Under the pieces are notes generated by a model, which was not told the DNA's origin, did no database searches, and saw only the letters and a list, made by a program, of their open reading frames with translations. A stretch of 46,767 nucleotides of DNA from Paenibacillus naphthalenovorans (GTDB lineage Bacteria; Bacillota; Bacilli; Paenibacillales; NBRC-103111), in the NCBI RefSeq assembly GCF_900099895.1, contig NZ_FNDY01000033.1, forward strand, positions 1 through 46,767, given 5' to 3'. Below, piece by piece: positions 27,446 through 39,549 of the stretch (positions are counted from its first letter, which is position 1; each line of letters opens with the position of its first letter). The position numbers and the translations under genes were made by a program.

Positions 27446-27751
27446 GTTGTTTCTGAAAACATCCGCATAAACAAGCCTTATGAGGGCTCGGCTTTCCGGC
27501 GGTTTCGGAAACAGCATCTCGCCTGTGAAGCGGGGAGTTGTGCCACCCTGCCGTTCCGGCTTTAAGAAAAGACTTCGATGAGAAGTATTTCTTAAGAATA
27601 ATAAAGAAAGTATAAATTTGCAGCGTAGTTAAACACTTTCTTTATTGCAAGAAACCCTGCCCTTGAATCACGGTCGCTCATTAAGGGACGACCTAGTTCG
27701 TTAGTGGTTTTCTTACGGCACCAAAAGAGCTGCACAAAGAGGAGTAGAAGG
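27446..27751 (+). other. Structured intergenic stretch upstream of the stalk-domain gene
   Basis: No gene is seen in these 306 bases, but there are several inverted repeats: TTTCCG/CGGAAA (27493-27511), a hairpin with arms TTAAGAAA...TTTCTTAA around ACTTC/GAAGT (27562-27595), and a perfect 12-bp repeat AATAAAGAAAGT / ACTTTCTTTATT (27600-27646). I recognise no known riboswitch class. The last 100 bases presumably contain the promoter of the downstream gene. Confidence 0.55.
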
Positions 27752-29527
27752 ATGAAACGAATAAGGAAAGAATTGGCCTTGTTGCTAATCATGTCGATGC
27801 TGCTGTCGTTTGTAGCGGTCCCTATGGCTTCTGCTGCGGAACAAGAAGCGCCGATATCTTCCGGGACGACTTATGTATTACTCTACCTGAACAAGAAGGA
27901 AGCTTTCCTGAACGGGGAGCAGGTTACGCTGGAGGCTCCGGCGACCATCATCAAGGACAAGACATTCGTTCCCGCCAAGTTTTTGGGCGATGCTTTCGGG
28001 ATGAGAGTGGAATGGATTGCATCCAAACGGCAAATTGAAATGGATACGCCGGGTTACAATATCATGCTCGACATTGATAACAAATCCGTGTGGATTAACG
28101 GATACTGGCAGCATTTTGACGATGTGGCTGCGATTGTGAACGGTAAGCTGATGATCAAGCTGACTTGGCTAGCCGACTACATGGGGGCGAGATATACATA
28201 CAATGATGAGCTGAAACGGGTCGATGTACTCTACACGAAGCCTCCGCGGGGAATTTACAATCCGGATACAAGCAATTCAAACCCCGTTGCCAAGTTTACG
28301 TTTGCCAAGCCGACCTACAAGATCGGTGAACCGGTCAAATTTGTGGACCTGAGTTACGACCCGGATGCGGAAGGTCTTCCAAAGTACGAGTGGCAGGGCA
28401 GGGAAGAGGCCTATTTCGCTCCCGGCACTTATCCGATTACGCTGACGGTATGGGATCGTAACGGCAACAAGAGCGAGCCCTATACCCGCAACCTTGTGAT
28501 TACGAATGAAACCTATCTGAACAAAGTGGAATATCCGATCTACACGAAGCCGGTGGGCAGTTACATTAAGACCGATTGGGGCACACTGTGGAATAATTTC
28601 TGGGAACTTCCCCAACTGCCGAAGCAGGTGACGGAGGACCGCTCCCGCAAGCTGCTTGTCAGCGACAGCCCGGAGACCTTCACCGAACAAGGAATTTTGT
28701 ATCAGGATGATGTTGAAGGCAAAGGACGTCTGTACGCGGATCATATTAACGGAACGAAAGAAAAAATGACGCTGGCGATTCTGGCAACCAACCTGACTGA
28801 TAAACCGGTAACGGTCAAAACGACGAATAAAGGCGAGGTATGGCCTTCCGTTTATGCGAATTTGATCGGCAGCGAGGCAACCGTCGATTTCCTGATCGGC
28901 GATCCGATTAACGAGACGATGACGATTCCGCCTCAAAAAACATTTGTATATAAGCAATTTCCGGATTTTTATCCCGATCAAGGGGTGAATTTGTTCTACG
29001 ATGTGGAAACAAGCGGAAAGGTGCAGTTTACATTCGTGACCGCTCCGGAAATTACACAAAATGCATTGCAGCTTCCGAAGCTTGCGTATAACGGTCATGT
29101 CCGCGGCACATTCCCGGTTTCCGAACTGATCTGGAACATTGATGCCAGCTCATTTACTACGCCGTCACGATTGGTTATCGGGGATGGGAAGACGGATCCG
29201 TTCCAGCCCGGATATGATCCGCAGCGTGGACAAGAAGTGCGCAACGACGGCAACTATGGGGTAGTGTACAAAATTCACGCGGATAAACCGCGGAAGATGG
29301 CGGTCATGATTCTTCCTAGAGGAGGGGTGTTTAAGGGGCCGATCAAAATCAACGGTGAAATCCGTATGGTTCCTTACTCCGGTGTGATGACCGCATTCGA
29401 CGGTATGCAGATTTTGGCGAAAACTACGGGCAAGGAAGAGTCGTTGGATATTGAATTCAGCCCTCCGGCCGGGTCTGCGCTTCCATTCGACCTGATCTTC
29501 TACCCGCTCGATGATCGGGCGCAATAA
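27752..29527 (+). CDS. Secreted stalk-domain protein (copper amine oxidase-like N-terminal domain) with PKD-like domain
   Basis: A 591-residue exported protein. A signal peptide (basic MKRIRK, then a hydrophobic core ending in ASAA) covers about residues 1-31. Residues ~40-160 form the copper-amine-oxidase N-terminal-like (stalk) domain common in Paenibacillus surface proteins (FLNGEQ, VPAKFLGDAFG, LKRVDVLYTKPP). Residues ~175-250 resemble a PKD domain (TFAKPTYKIGEPVKFVDLSY, YPITLTVWDRNGN). The remaining ~340 residues match nothing I recognise. There is no oxidase catalytic domain. It has its own ribosome site (AGAGGAG) and terminator. A cell-envelope role is likely but unproven. Confidence 0.85.
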   Translation: MKRIRKELALLLIMSMLLSFVAVPMASAAEQEAPISSGTTYVLLYLNKKEAFLNGEQVTLEAPATIIKDKTFVPAKFLGDAFGMRVEWIASKRQIEMDTPGYNIMLDIDNKSVWINGYWQHFDDVAAIVNGKLMIKLTWLADYMGARYTYNDELKRVDVLYTKPPRGIYNPDTSNSNPVAKFTFAKPTYKIGEPVKFVDLSYDPDAEGLPKYEWQGREEAYFAPGTYPITLTVWDRNGNKSEPYTRNLVITNETYLNKVEYPIYTKPVGSYIKTDWGTLWNNFWELPQLPKQVTEDRSRKLLVSDSPETFTEQGILYQDDVEGKGRLYADHINGTKEKMTLAILATNLTDKPVTVKTTNKGEVWPSVYANLIGSEATVDFLIGDPINETMTIPPQKTFVYKQFPDFYPDQGVNLFYDVETSGKVQFTFVTAPEITQNALQLPKLAYNGHVRGTFPVSELIWNIDASSFTTPSRLVIGDGKTDPFQPGYDPQRGQEVRNDGNYGVVYKIHADKPRKMAVMILPRGGVFKGPIKINGEIRMVPYSGVMTAFDGMQILAKTTGKEESLDIEFSPPAGSALPFDLIFYPLDDRAQ

Positions 29528-29538
29528 TCGTTCGCAAC

Positions 29539-29588
29539 AAGACCTTTTTCTCCCGCTTTCAGAAAGCGGTGGGGAAAGGTCTTTTTTT
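29539..29588 (+). terminator. Terminator after the stalk-domain gene
   Basis: A long hairpin beginning AAGACCTTT and ending AAAGGTCTT, with inner CCCGCTTTC/AAAGCGG pairing, is followed by seven T residues. Confidence 0.92.
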
Positions 29589-29628
29589 GCTGAGAATCAA
29601 AAGCTGGTTTAAAGGACTGAAAGCCAAT

Positions 29629-29671
29629 AAAAAAGCCCTGATTCGGCTTATTCGCCGTTCAGGACTTTTTT
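29629..29671. terminator. Bidirectional terminator between the stalk-domain gene and clpP
   Basis: Arms AGCCCTGA (29634-29641) and TCAGGACT (29659-29666) with inner CGGC/GCCG pairing are flanked by a run of A on the left and a run of T on the right, so the hairpin can end transcripts from both strands. It serves clpP on the minus strand. Confidence 0.88.
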
Positions 29672-29684
29672 CATTGCGACGGTG

Positions 29685-30266
29685 TTACACGCGCTCGATC
29701 ACTTTATCGATCAAGCCATACGATACCGCTTCCGCCGCCGACATGAAGTTATCGCGGTCCGTATCTTTTTCGATACGCTCGACGGATTGACCGGTACGCT
29801 CTGCCAAAATGGTATTCAGCTTGTCGCGCATTTTCAGAATACGTCTTGCACGGATCTCGATATCGCTGGCTTGCCCTTCGGCGCCGCCAAGCGGCTGGTG
29901 AATCATGACTTCGCTGTTTGGCAGGGCGAACCGTTTGCCTTTGGCGCCTGCCGCGAGCAGGAATGCTCCCATCGATGCAGCCAAACCTACGCAAATCGTA
30001 GATACGTCCGGCTTGATGAACTGCATCGTGTCGTAAATCGCCATTCCCGATGTGATGGAGCCTCCCGGGCTGTTAATATACAGATGGATATCTTTGTCCG
30101 GATCGCTTGCTGTCAAGAACAACAGCTGGGCGATAATCGAATTGGCTACAACATCGTTGATCGGACTACCGAGAAAAATAATGCGGTCCTTAAGCAGACG
30201 GGAGTAAATATCGTAGGCGCGTTCCCCTCTTGCGTCAGGTTCGACAACCATAGGAATAAAACTCAT
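29685..30266 (-). CDS. clpP: ATP-dependent Clp protease proteolytic subunit
   Basis: A 193-residue serine protease with the full triad: Ser98 in GLAASMG, His123 in MIHQP and Asp172. It forms the tetradecameric chamber served by ClpC, ClpX and ClpE. The start at 30266 has GGAGG 11 nt upstream; the ORF continues upstream in frame but would run through the promoter. A CtsR operator overlaps the -35 region, so heat and protein-stress control as in Bacillus is expected. The gene is monocistronic between its promoter and a bidirectional terminator. Confidence 0.97.
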   Translation of the reverse strand: MSFIPMVVEPDARGERAYDIYSRLLKDRIIFLGSPINDVVANSIIAQLLFLTASDPDKDIHLYINSPGGSITSGMAIYDTMQFIKPDVSTICVGLAASMGAFLLAAGAKGKRFALPNSEVMIHQPLGGAEGQASDIEIRARRILKMRDKLNTILAERTGQSVERIEKDTDRDNFMSAAEAVSYGLIDKVIERV

Positions 30267-30299
30267 GAGCTGCAGCCTCCTTATATTTAAACTATAACC

Positions 30300-30328
30300 A
30301 TCATAACGGAAAATCAAACAAAGGTCAA
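30300..30328 (-). promoter_or_regulatory. clpP promoter
   Basis: On the minus strand, -35 TTGACC (30328-30323) and -10 TATGAT (30305-30300) have exactly 17-nt spacing, 34 nt upstream of the clpP start codon. Confidence 0.85.
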
Positions 30329-30339
30329 GAAAGGTCAAA
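30323..30339 (+). promoter_or_regulatory. CtsR operator of clpP
   Basis: GGTCAAGAAAGGTCAAA matches the CtsR heptad direct repeat (RGTCAAA-NAN-RGTCAAA) at all but one position, the seventh base of the first heptad. It overlaps the clpP -35 hexamer, the expected position for repression. Confidence 0.85.
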
Positions 30340-30428
30340 CAAAGAAAATAAAAAAACTCCTGATGGAGTATTTCGAAAGATGCCAAAACATTATGGCAGC
30401 CGTTATTCTGTAAACCAAAAAACAGCAA

Positions 30429-30500
30429 CGCGCCCGCAAGGAATCGAACCTTGATCTCAGGCTCCGGAGGCCTACGTCATATCCATTGGACCACGGGCGC
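30429..30500 (-). tRNA. tRNA-Arg (CCG)
   Basis: It is a 72-nt cloverleaf. The acceptor GCGCCCG pairs with CGGGCGC, the T-arm is CAAGG-TTCGATT-CCTTG, and the anticodon loop CTCCGGA reads CCG. CCA is not encoded. It stands alone, just upstream of and antisense to the clpP-side intergenic DNA. Confidence 0.94.
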
Positions 30501-30639
30501 ATATACAATTAGGATGTTGTCTCAAGGTGACAGCAAAAGTTATTATAATCTATCGTGCTGATAAATGCAACTCCATAAATCAAAAAGTTTTGAATGAATA
30601 GGCTGCAGGCCAATGGGAAAAAATTCGAATGGGAGCCTC

Positions 30640-30668
30640 TTGAAGCAAGGAACATATTGAAGTATAAT
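30640..30668 (+). promoter_or_regulatory. Promoter of the cggR-glycolysis operon
   Basis: TTGAAG (30640-30645) and a perfect TATAAT (30663-30668) are separated by 17 nt, about 100 nt before cggR and upstream of the CggR operator. Confidence 0.85.
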
Positions 30669-30712
30669 AAGTTCAGCTAAGTGAGAGTGCTTAGTTCTTT
30701 TTTTGGAAGATG

Positions 30713-30748
30713 TGGGACTAAAAATGCAGTACCGGGACAAAAAACGTC
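30713..30748 (+). promoter_or_regulatory. CggR operator
   Basis: The sequence follows the Bacillus CggR direct-repeat plan CGGGAC-N6-TGTC-N4-CGGGAC-N6-TGTC exactly in length (36 nt): TGGGAC, N6, TGCA, N4, CGGGAC, N6, CGTC. The second half-site is the better one. Lying downstream of the -10, it would act as a roadblock to RNA polymerase, relieved by fructose-1,6-bisphosphate. Confidence 0.85.
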
Positions 30749-30770
30749 CATATATGAGCGGAGTGAATCC

Positions 30771-31799
30771 ATGAGAGAGATCCTTTCTATTCAACAGCAG
30801 CTTCTCCCTGATTTGGTGGATACCTTGAAGAAGCGGTATACCATACTTCACTATATCCTGGTTTCCGGAATGGTGGGCCGCAGGACGCTGGCACTGTCAT
30901 TGAACATGACGGAGCGGGTGCTTCGCGGGGAAGTGGATTTCCTCAAAGAGCAGGGGCTGATCGATGTGGAGGCCTCCGGGATGCGCATCAGTGCAGCCGG
31001 AAGAGAACTGCTTGAGAAAATCGAACCGCTGGTGAAGGATTTGTTCGGACTTACCGATTTGGAGGAACGCATACGCTCGCATTATGGCTTGAGGCAGGTC
31101 GTTATTGTACCGGGGGATTCGGACGTATCTCCTCACACGAAGAAGGAACTGGGGCGCGCCGGCGCTTCTGTACTCCGCAAGCTGGTCAGGGAGGACGAAG
31201 TCATTGCCGTGACCGGAGGGTCCACGCTGGCTGAAGTCGCGTACCATTTGACGGCTGCAAATCCAATGAAGGGATGCTGGTTCGTTCCTGCCCGGGGCGG
31301 ATTAGGGGAAAGCGTGGAGCTTCAGGCGAATACGATTGCTTCCACGATGGCCAAGAAGGCCGGAGCCCGTTATCGGCTGCTGCACGTGCCGGATCATCTG
31401 GGCGAGGAAGCTTATCAATCGCTGATGCAGGATGATCACATCTCCGAAATTGTTCAATTTATCCGCAAGGCGCGGATGGTCATGCACGGCATAGGAGACG
31501 CTATGGTCATGGCCAGACGCCGCAAGGTGGATAGTGAAACGACAGAGAGCCTGCAGCGTGACGGAGCGCTTGCCGAAGCGTTCGGGTATTATTTTGACAG
31601 GGAAGGACGCATCCTTCACAAAATGCCGACCATCGGGCTCCGTATGGAAGATATTCAGCGTATGGATACGGTGATCGGGATCGCCGGCGGCAAAAGCAAA
31701 GGTGAAGCGATTGTCTCGGTGCTGAAGCACGGGCACGAAGATGTGCTTATCACCGATGAAGCGGCGGCGCAATACATTGTACAACGACTGACATCTTGA
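30771..31799 (+). CDS. cggR: Central glycolytic genes regulator CggR
   Basis: A 342-residue repressor of the SorC/DeoR family. The N-terminal winged helix-turn-helix (RTLALSLNMTERVLRGEVDF) is followed by the sugar-phosphate-binding effector domain (AVTGGSTLAEVAYHLT, and VIGIAGGKSKGEAIVSVL near the C-terminus). It controls the downstream gap-pgk-tpiA-gpmI-eno genes and senses fructose-1,6-bisphosphate. The start at 30771 has GGAGTGA upstream; the track of in-frame codons back to 30681 would include the operator. Confidence 0.95.
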   Translation: MREILSIQQQLLPDLVDTLKKRYTILHYILVSGMVGRRTLALSLNMTERVLRGEVDFLKEQGLIDVEASGMRISAAGRELLEKIEPLVKDLFGLTDLEERIRSHYGLRQVVIVPGDSDVSPHTKKELGRAGASVLRKLVREDEVIAVTGGSTLAEVAYHLTAANPMKGCWFVPARGGLGESVELQANTIASTMAKKAGARYRLLHVPDHLGEEAYQSLMQDDHISEIVQFIRKARMVMHGIGDAMVMARRRKVDSETTESLQRDGALAEAFGYYFDREGRILHKMPTIGLRMEDIQRMDTVIGIAGGKSKGEAIVSVLKHGHEDVLITDEAAAQYIVQRLTS

Positions 31800-31829
31800 T
31801 AGGCTCCGGCCTGTCTTGACATATGTTGC

Positions 31830-31846
31830 AGCGGCCTGCGGCCGTT
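31830..31846 (+). other. Stem-loop between cggR and gap
   Basis: A 7-bp stem AGCGGCC / GGCCGTT with a TGC loop lies between the cggR stop and the gap ribosome site. In Bacillus, the cggR-gapA transcript is cleaved near here and a 5' stem-loop stabilises the gap part. The same arrangement is plausible; cleavage itself cannot be seen from sequence. Confidence 0.5.
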
Positions 31847-31872
31847 AGACGACACATCATAACCATTTTTAG

Positions 31873-32889
<1,017 letters not shown>

Positions 32890-32955
32890 TGTTAAAATTG
32901 TGGTAATGCTCTGATCATCTTTTTAAAAGAAACTCGCCATCGTGGGCTGTAGGGT

Positions 32956-33040
32956 GTGCCCGCAGCGTTAGCCAAACATTCGTTTCCGCAAGGCAGCAGG
33001 AATCCGTGAAACGAAGATGCAGGCTGACGCTCTGCGGCAC
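32956..33040 (+). other. Large stem-loop in the gap-pgk intergenic region
   Basis: Left arm 32956-32973 (GTGCCCGCAGCGTTAGCC) pairs almost completely with right arm 33022-33040. Inside, TTCGTTTC (32979-32986) pairs perfectly with GAAACGAA (33008-33015). A smaller hairpin TCCCG/CGGGA (33041-33057) follows. There is no T-run, so it is not a standard terminator. The rest of the 233-nt stretch to pgk has a CACAT/ATGTG hairpin near 33100 and no ORF. Confidence 0.65.
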
Positions 33041-33140
33041 TCCCGACTATGACGGGACGGGCTGTTCTTTACAGATGAGGAGACATTCCCACATTTTTTA
33101 TGTGCGGGCAGGATAAAACCGGTTGGAGGGCATGAATAGG

Positions 33141-35089
<1,949 letters not shown>

Positions 35090-35090
35090 G

Positions 35091-36644
35091 ATGGCCAGAC
35101 CCAAACCGGTAGCCCTTATTATCCTGGACGGCTTTGGACTGCGCGGCGAAGTCCAGGGAAATGCCGTTGCTCAAGCCAAAAAACCGAATTATGACCGGTA
35201 CTGGAACCAGTTTCCGCATACGACGCTTACCGCTTGCGGGGAAGCCGTAGGTCTTCCGGAGGGCCAGATGGGCAACTCCGAAGTAGGCCATTTGAACATC
35301 GGCGCCGGCCGGATTGTGTATCAGGATTTAACTCGGATTTCCAAATCGATTCGGGAAGGCGAATTTTTCGAGAATGAAACCATCCTTGGCGCGATCAACC
35401 ATGCACGGAACAAAGGGAAAAAGCTTCATCTGTACGGCCTGTTGTCCGACGGCGGGGTACATAGCCATATCGAGCATCTGTTTGCCCTGCTGGAAGTATG
35501 CAAAAAGGAAAAATTCGAGGACGTATACATTCATGCGTTCCTGGACGGCCGCGACGTAGCTCCGGACAGCGCTGTGAAGTATATGGAACAGCTGCAAAAC
35601 AAAATTGCCGAGCTCGGCGTAGGACGAATCGCTACGGTACAGGGCCGGTACTACGCGATGGACCGCGACAAGCGATGGGAGCGTACGGAGAAGTCTTACC
35701 GTGCGATGGTGTACGGCGAGGGGCCGACTTTTGAGGACCCGATGGCCGCGATCAAGGATTCTTATAACCGTTCGGTGTTCGATGAGTTCGTTATGCCGAC
35801 GGTCATCGTAAAGCCCGACGGTACGCCTGTCGGTTTGGTTGAATCGGAAGATTCGGTCATCTTTTTCAACTTCCGGCCTGACCGCGCCATTCAGCTGTCC
35901 CAGGTCTTTACCAACAGCGATTTTCGCGGCTTTGACCGGGGGGAGAAGGCTCCCAAGGATTTATATTATGTCTGCTTGACCTTATTCAGCGAAACCGTTG
36001 GCGGTTATGTGGCTTATAAGCCGAAGAACTTGGATAACACGCTTGGTGAAGTGCTGGTGCAAAACGGTCTGAAGCAGCTTCGCATCGCCGAGACGGAGAA
36101 GTATCCGCATGTTACGTTCTTCTTCAGCGGCGGCCGGGATGTCGAACTGCCGGGCGAGACACGGATTTTGATCAACTCGCCTAAAGTAGCCACGTATGAC
36201 TTGAAGCCCGAGATGAGCGCTTATGAGGTTGCGGCGGCGGCCGTTGCGGAAATCGAAGCCGAAAGACAAGATGTCATTATCTTAAACTTTGCAAATCCGG
36301 ATATGGTCGGCCATTCCGGTCTGCTTGAGCCTACGATCAAGGCGGTCGAAGCCACCGATGATTGCCTGGGTCAAGTGGTCGAAGCCGTTCTGGCTAAAGG
36401 CGGCGTTGCCTTGATAACGGCTGACCACGGCAATGCGGATATCGTGACCAATCCGGACGGATCGCGCAATACCGCGCATACGACCAATCCTGTACCTTTC
36501 ATTATTACCGACAGTCGTGTTACACTAAGAAACGATGGCATTCTGGCGGATATCGCCCCGACGGTGCTGGACCTGCTCGGTGTAGCCCAGCCGGAGGAAA
36601 TGACCGGAAAGTCGCTTTTGGCAGCAAGTGTTAAACATAACTGA
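35091..36644 (+). CDS. gpmI: 2,3-bisphosphoglycerate-independent phosphoglycerate mutase
   Basis: A 517-residue manganese-dependent mutase of the alkaline-phosphatase superfamily. The metal site begins at LIILDGFG, the phosphorylated Ser63 is in [15 protein letters not shown], and the C-terminal metal block includes ITADHGNAD. The start at 35091 (MARPKPVAL) follows the tpiA stop directly; a longer in-frame ORF inside tpiA is not used. Confidence 0.97.
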   Translation: MARPKPVALIILDGFGLRGEVQGNAVAQAKKPNYDRYWNQFPHTTLTACGEAVGLPEGQMGNSEVGHLNIGAGRIVYQDLTRISKSIREGEFFENETILGAINHARNKGKKLHLYGLLSDGGVHSHIEHLFALLEVCKKEKFEDVYIHAFLDGRDVAPDSAVKYMEQLQNKIAELGVGRIATVQGRYYAMDRDKRWERTEKSYRAMVYGEGPTFEDPMAAIKDSYNRSVFDEFVMPTVIVKPDGTPVGLVESEDSVIFFNFRPDRAIQLSQVFTNSDFRGFDRGEKAPKDLYYVCLTLFSETVGGYVAYKPKNLDNTLGEVLVQNGLKQLRIAETEKYPHVTFFFSGGRDVELPGETRILINSPKVATYDLKPEMSAYEVAAAAVAEIEAERQDVIILNFANPDMVGHSGLLEPTIKAVEATDDCLGQVVEAVLAKGGVALITADHGNADIVTNPDGSRNTAHTTNPVPFIITDSRVTLRNDGILADIAPTVLDLLGVAQPEEMTGKSLLAASVKHN

Positions 36645-36655
36645 CATTTGATTAA

Positions 36656-37972
<1,317 letters not shown>

Positions 37973-38004
37973 TCTGTTCTAAATCATTTTATAGCTGCCA
38001 GACC

Positions 38005-38070
38005 GGCTTTGAACTTTTTCGTTCCCGGCTTATCCCGCGATGGATCATCGGGAACGAAAAAGCTTCAGCC
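38005..38070 (+). repeat. Long hairpin with a perfect 14-bp stem after eno
   Basis: CTTTTTCGTTCCCG (38014-38027) and its exact complement (38049-38062) form a 14-bp stem around a 21-nt loop. GGCT...GAA and TTCAGCC extend it outwards with small bulges. No T-run follows on either strand, so it is not a canonical terminator, yet it is the only strong structure at the end of the glycolytic operon. It may act as a 3' stabilising hairpin. Confidence 0.7.
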
Positions 38071-38094
38071 TGACGCAGACCCGGAGGGGATCCA

Positions 38095-38811
38095 ATGAGT
38101 AATCTGATAAAGACCGTATTGTTCTTGATGGCATCGGCTTTTCTTACGCATTTGATTCCCTTCAATCATTTTTTCCGCAGCTTAAATACGATGATTCACG
38201 AATTCGCCCATGCGATCATGACGCTTGCGCTTTCGGGCCATGTGATGTTCATTGAGCTGTATGCTAACCATAGCGGAGTCACCTATTCGCAAATATCCAG
38301 CGGCTGGAGCCTGATTCCGATTTCATTGGCCGGGTACACTTTTGCATCGCTTTTCGCCTGGTTCATGTTTTATGCCAGGGCGAAGGGCAAAGAGCGTTTG
38401 GGCTTGCAGACGATTACATTGGTGGCTATTCTTTCGCTGGTCCTGTTTGTCCGCAATGAATATGGAATCATGTGGCTGATCGGCTTCGTGCTGCTGAATA
38501 TCGTCATGCTTGCTTTTGTGCCCCGGTTGCTGCGGGACGGATATTATCTTCTCCTGTCATTCCTGATGCTGGAGGAAGCCGTATTCGGGTCGTTCTCTTT
38601 GGTTCTGTATGCCATGCAGGATCCGGCTGCTGCTGGGGATGCAACGAACTTGGCTCAGGCTACCCTCATACCGGCTCTCGGTTGGGCTATTTTCTTTACC
38701 GTGTTTTCTCTATGGTGCGCGTCCCGGTCGCTCCGCTTATTCTTTGGCGGCCGTAAACCGAGGAAGAGCCGGGATCATACCCGCGCATTTCAACCGCGTT
38801 ATGAAGAATGA
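38095..38811 (+). CDS. M50B-like membrane metalloprotease
   Basis: A 238-residue membrane protein with about six hydrophobic segments. The zinc-binding motif HEFAH lies early (IHEFAHAIM, about residues 34-42), as in the M50B-like peptidase family, and LLRDGYYLLL near residue 150 could supply an Asp ligand. The substrate is unknown. The last ~25 residues are basic and probably cytoplasmic. AGGGG precedes the ATG. It lies between the glycolytic operon and secG, with its own terminator. Confidence 0.75.
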   Translation: MSNLIKTVLFLMASAFLTHLIPFNHFFRSLNTMIHEFAHAIMTLALSGHVMFIELYANHSGVTYSQISSGWSLIPISLAGYTFASLFAWFMFYARAKGKERLGLQTITLVAILSLVLFVRNEYGIMWLIGFVLLNIVMLAFVPRLLRDGYYLLLSFLMLEEAVFGSFSLVLYAMQDPAAAGDATNLAQATLIPALGWAIFFTVFSLWCASRSLRLFFGGRKPRKSRDHTRAFQPRYEE

Positions 38812-38829
38812 CCGGCGGCTTAAGAATCC

Positions 38830-38864
38830 CTGATGAATCATTTCGATTTGTCAGCGGTTTTTTT
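38830..38864 (+). terminator. Terminator after the M50-like gene, overlapping the secG promoter
   Basis: A 10-bp stem CTGATGAATC / GATTTGTCAG (two G-T pairs in the middle), then CGG and seven T residues. Its right arm contains the secG -35 hexamer. Confidence 0.7.
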
Positions 38865-38876
38865 ATGTGATATAAT
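38848..38876 (+). promoter_or_regulatory. secG promoter
   Basis: TTGTCA (38848-38853) and a perfect TATAAT (38871-38876) with an upstream TGA (extended -10) have 17-nt spacing, 58 nt before the secG start. Confidence 0.85.
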
Positions 38877-38934
38877 ATGGTTGCTGTCTATTTTTCGGAC
38901 AAGATCGGTGTGATCCCGCAGGAGGTGGAATTTC

Positions 38935-39171
38935 ATGGAAGTTGCATTGAAAATTATACTGGTAATTGCTTCGCTTGGCTTAATTGCGGCGGTTCTGCTG
39001 CAGCCGGGCAAAAGTGCGGGTTTATCCGGTGCCATCTCCGGGGGGGCGGAACACCTGTTCGGTAAGCAAAAGGCACGCGGCTTGGAGCTTTTTTTATCCC
39101 GTCTTACGATGGTGCTCGCAGTAGTGTTCTTTGTTTTGTCTGTGATTGTGGCTTATTTCGTAAGAGCCTAA
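38935..39171 (+). CDS. secG: Preprotein translocase subunit SecG
   Basis: A 78-residue protein with two transmembrane helices (about 3-22 and 55-76) flanking a Gly/Ser-rich loop (KSAGLSGAISGGAEHLFG) typical of SecG, an accessory subunit of the SecYEG channel. A strong AGGAGG ribosome site is present. secG directly precedes rnr in many Bacillales. Confidence 0.93.
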   Translation: MEVALKIILVIASLGLIAAVLLQPGKSAGLSGAISGGAEHLFGKQKARGLELFLSRLTMVLAVVFFVLSVIVAYFVRA

Positions 39172-39187
39172 TCTAATAAATATATGG

Positions 39188-39218
39188 CAGCAGGGGAAAG
39201 TTACTCCTGCTGTTTTTT
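39188..39218 (+). terminator. Terminator after secG
   Basis: A stem CAGCAGG / CCTGCTG is followed by six T residues. Confidence 0.88.
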
Positions 39219-39549
39219 GTTTCTTAAGCAGGGAGTATGCGTCGGGTTGCCGGGTGTTTCTGCCATTTCCTTGGGCGGGCTATGAATTGGAGTGCACTTG
39301 GCTATACTAGGAGTATAATCTATGAAGCTTATTTATAGAAACAGCTTGTACATATACAAAACTGAATTGGTCAAGCGGCGGTATGATTAGGCGGCTCAGT
39401 GGGCCTATTCAGCCGCGCGGACGGGCTACGATGTTGTTTTTAATGAAGCCGGAGGGAGAGGGGACAAGGAAACAGACGGAGACCTGTCAATTGACATAGT
39501 TTATTGTACAAAGAGATGAAGTTAAGAACACAAAAGGCAGGTGAGAATC
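39219..39549 (+). other. Intergenic region before rnr
   Basis: No ORF is supported in these 331 bases. A TATAAT is present at 39314-39319 without a good -35, a TTGACA at 39491-39496 without a good -10, and a GCGGCT/AGCCGC inverted repeat lies near 39390-39415. One of the two partial promoters presumably drives rnr. Confidence 0.4.

Noticed and set aside
27540..27549. Minus-strand AGGGTGGCAC resembling a T-box core
   Set aside because: No gene lies downstream on that strand, the rest of the T-box (specifier loop, terminator) is missing, and ten bases can match by chance.
27446..27751. Cyclic di-AMP or cyclic di-GMP riboswitch before the stalk-domain gene
   Set aside because: The conserved bases of both classes were looked for and not found; only generic hairpins are present.
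33123..33140. Upstream starts for pgk (TTG 33123, ATG 33132)
   Set aside because: They overlap or abut the GGAGGG ribosome site; 33141 has correct spacing and gives the usual protein length.
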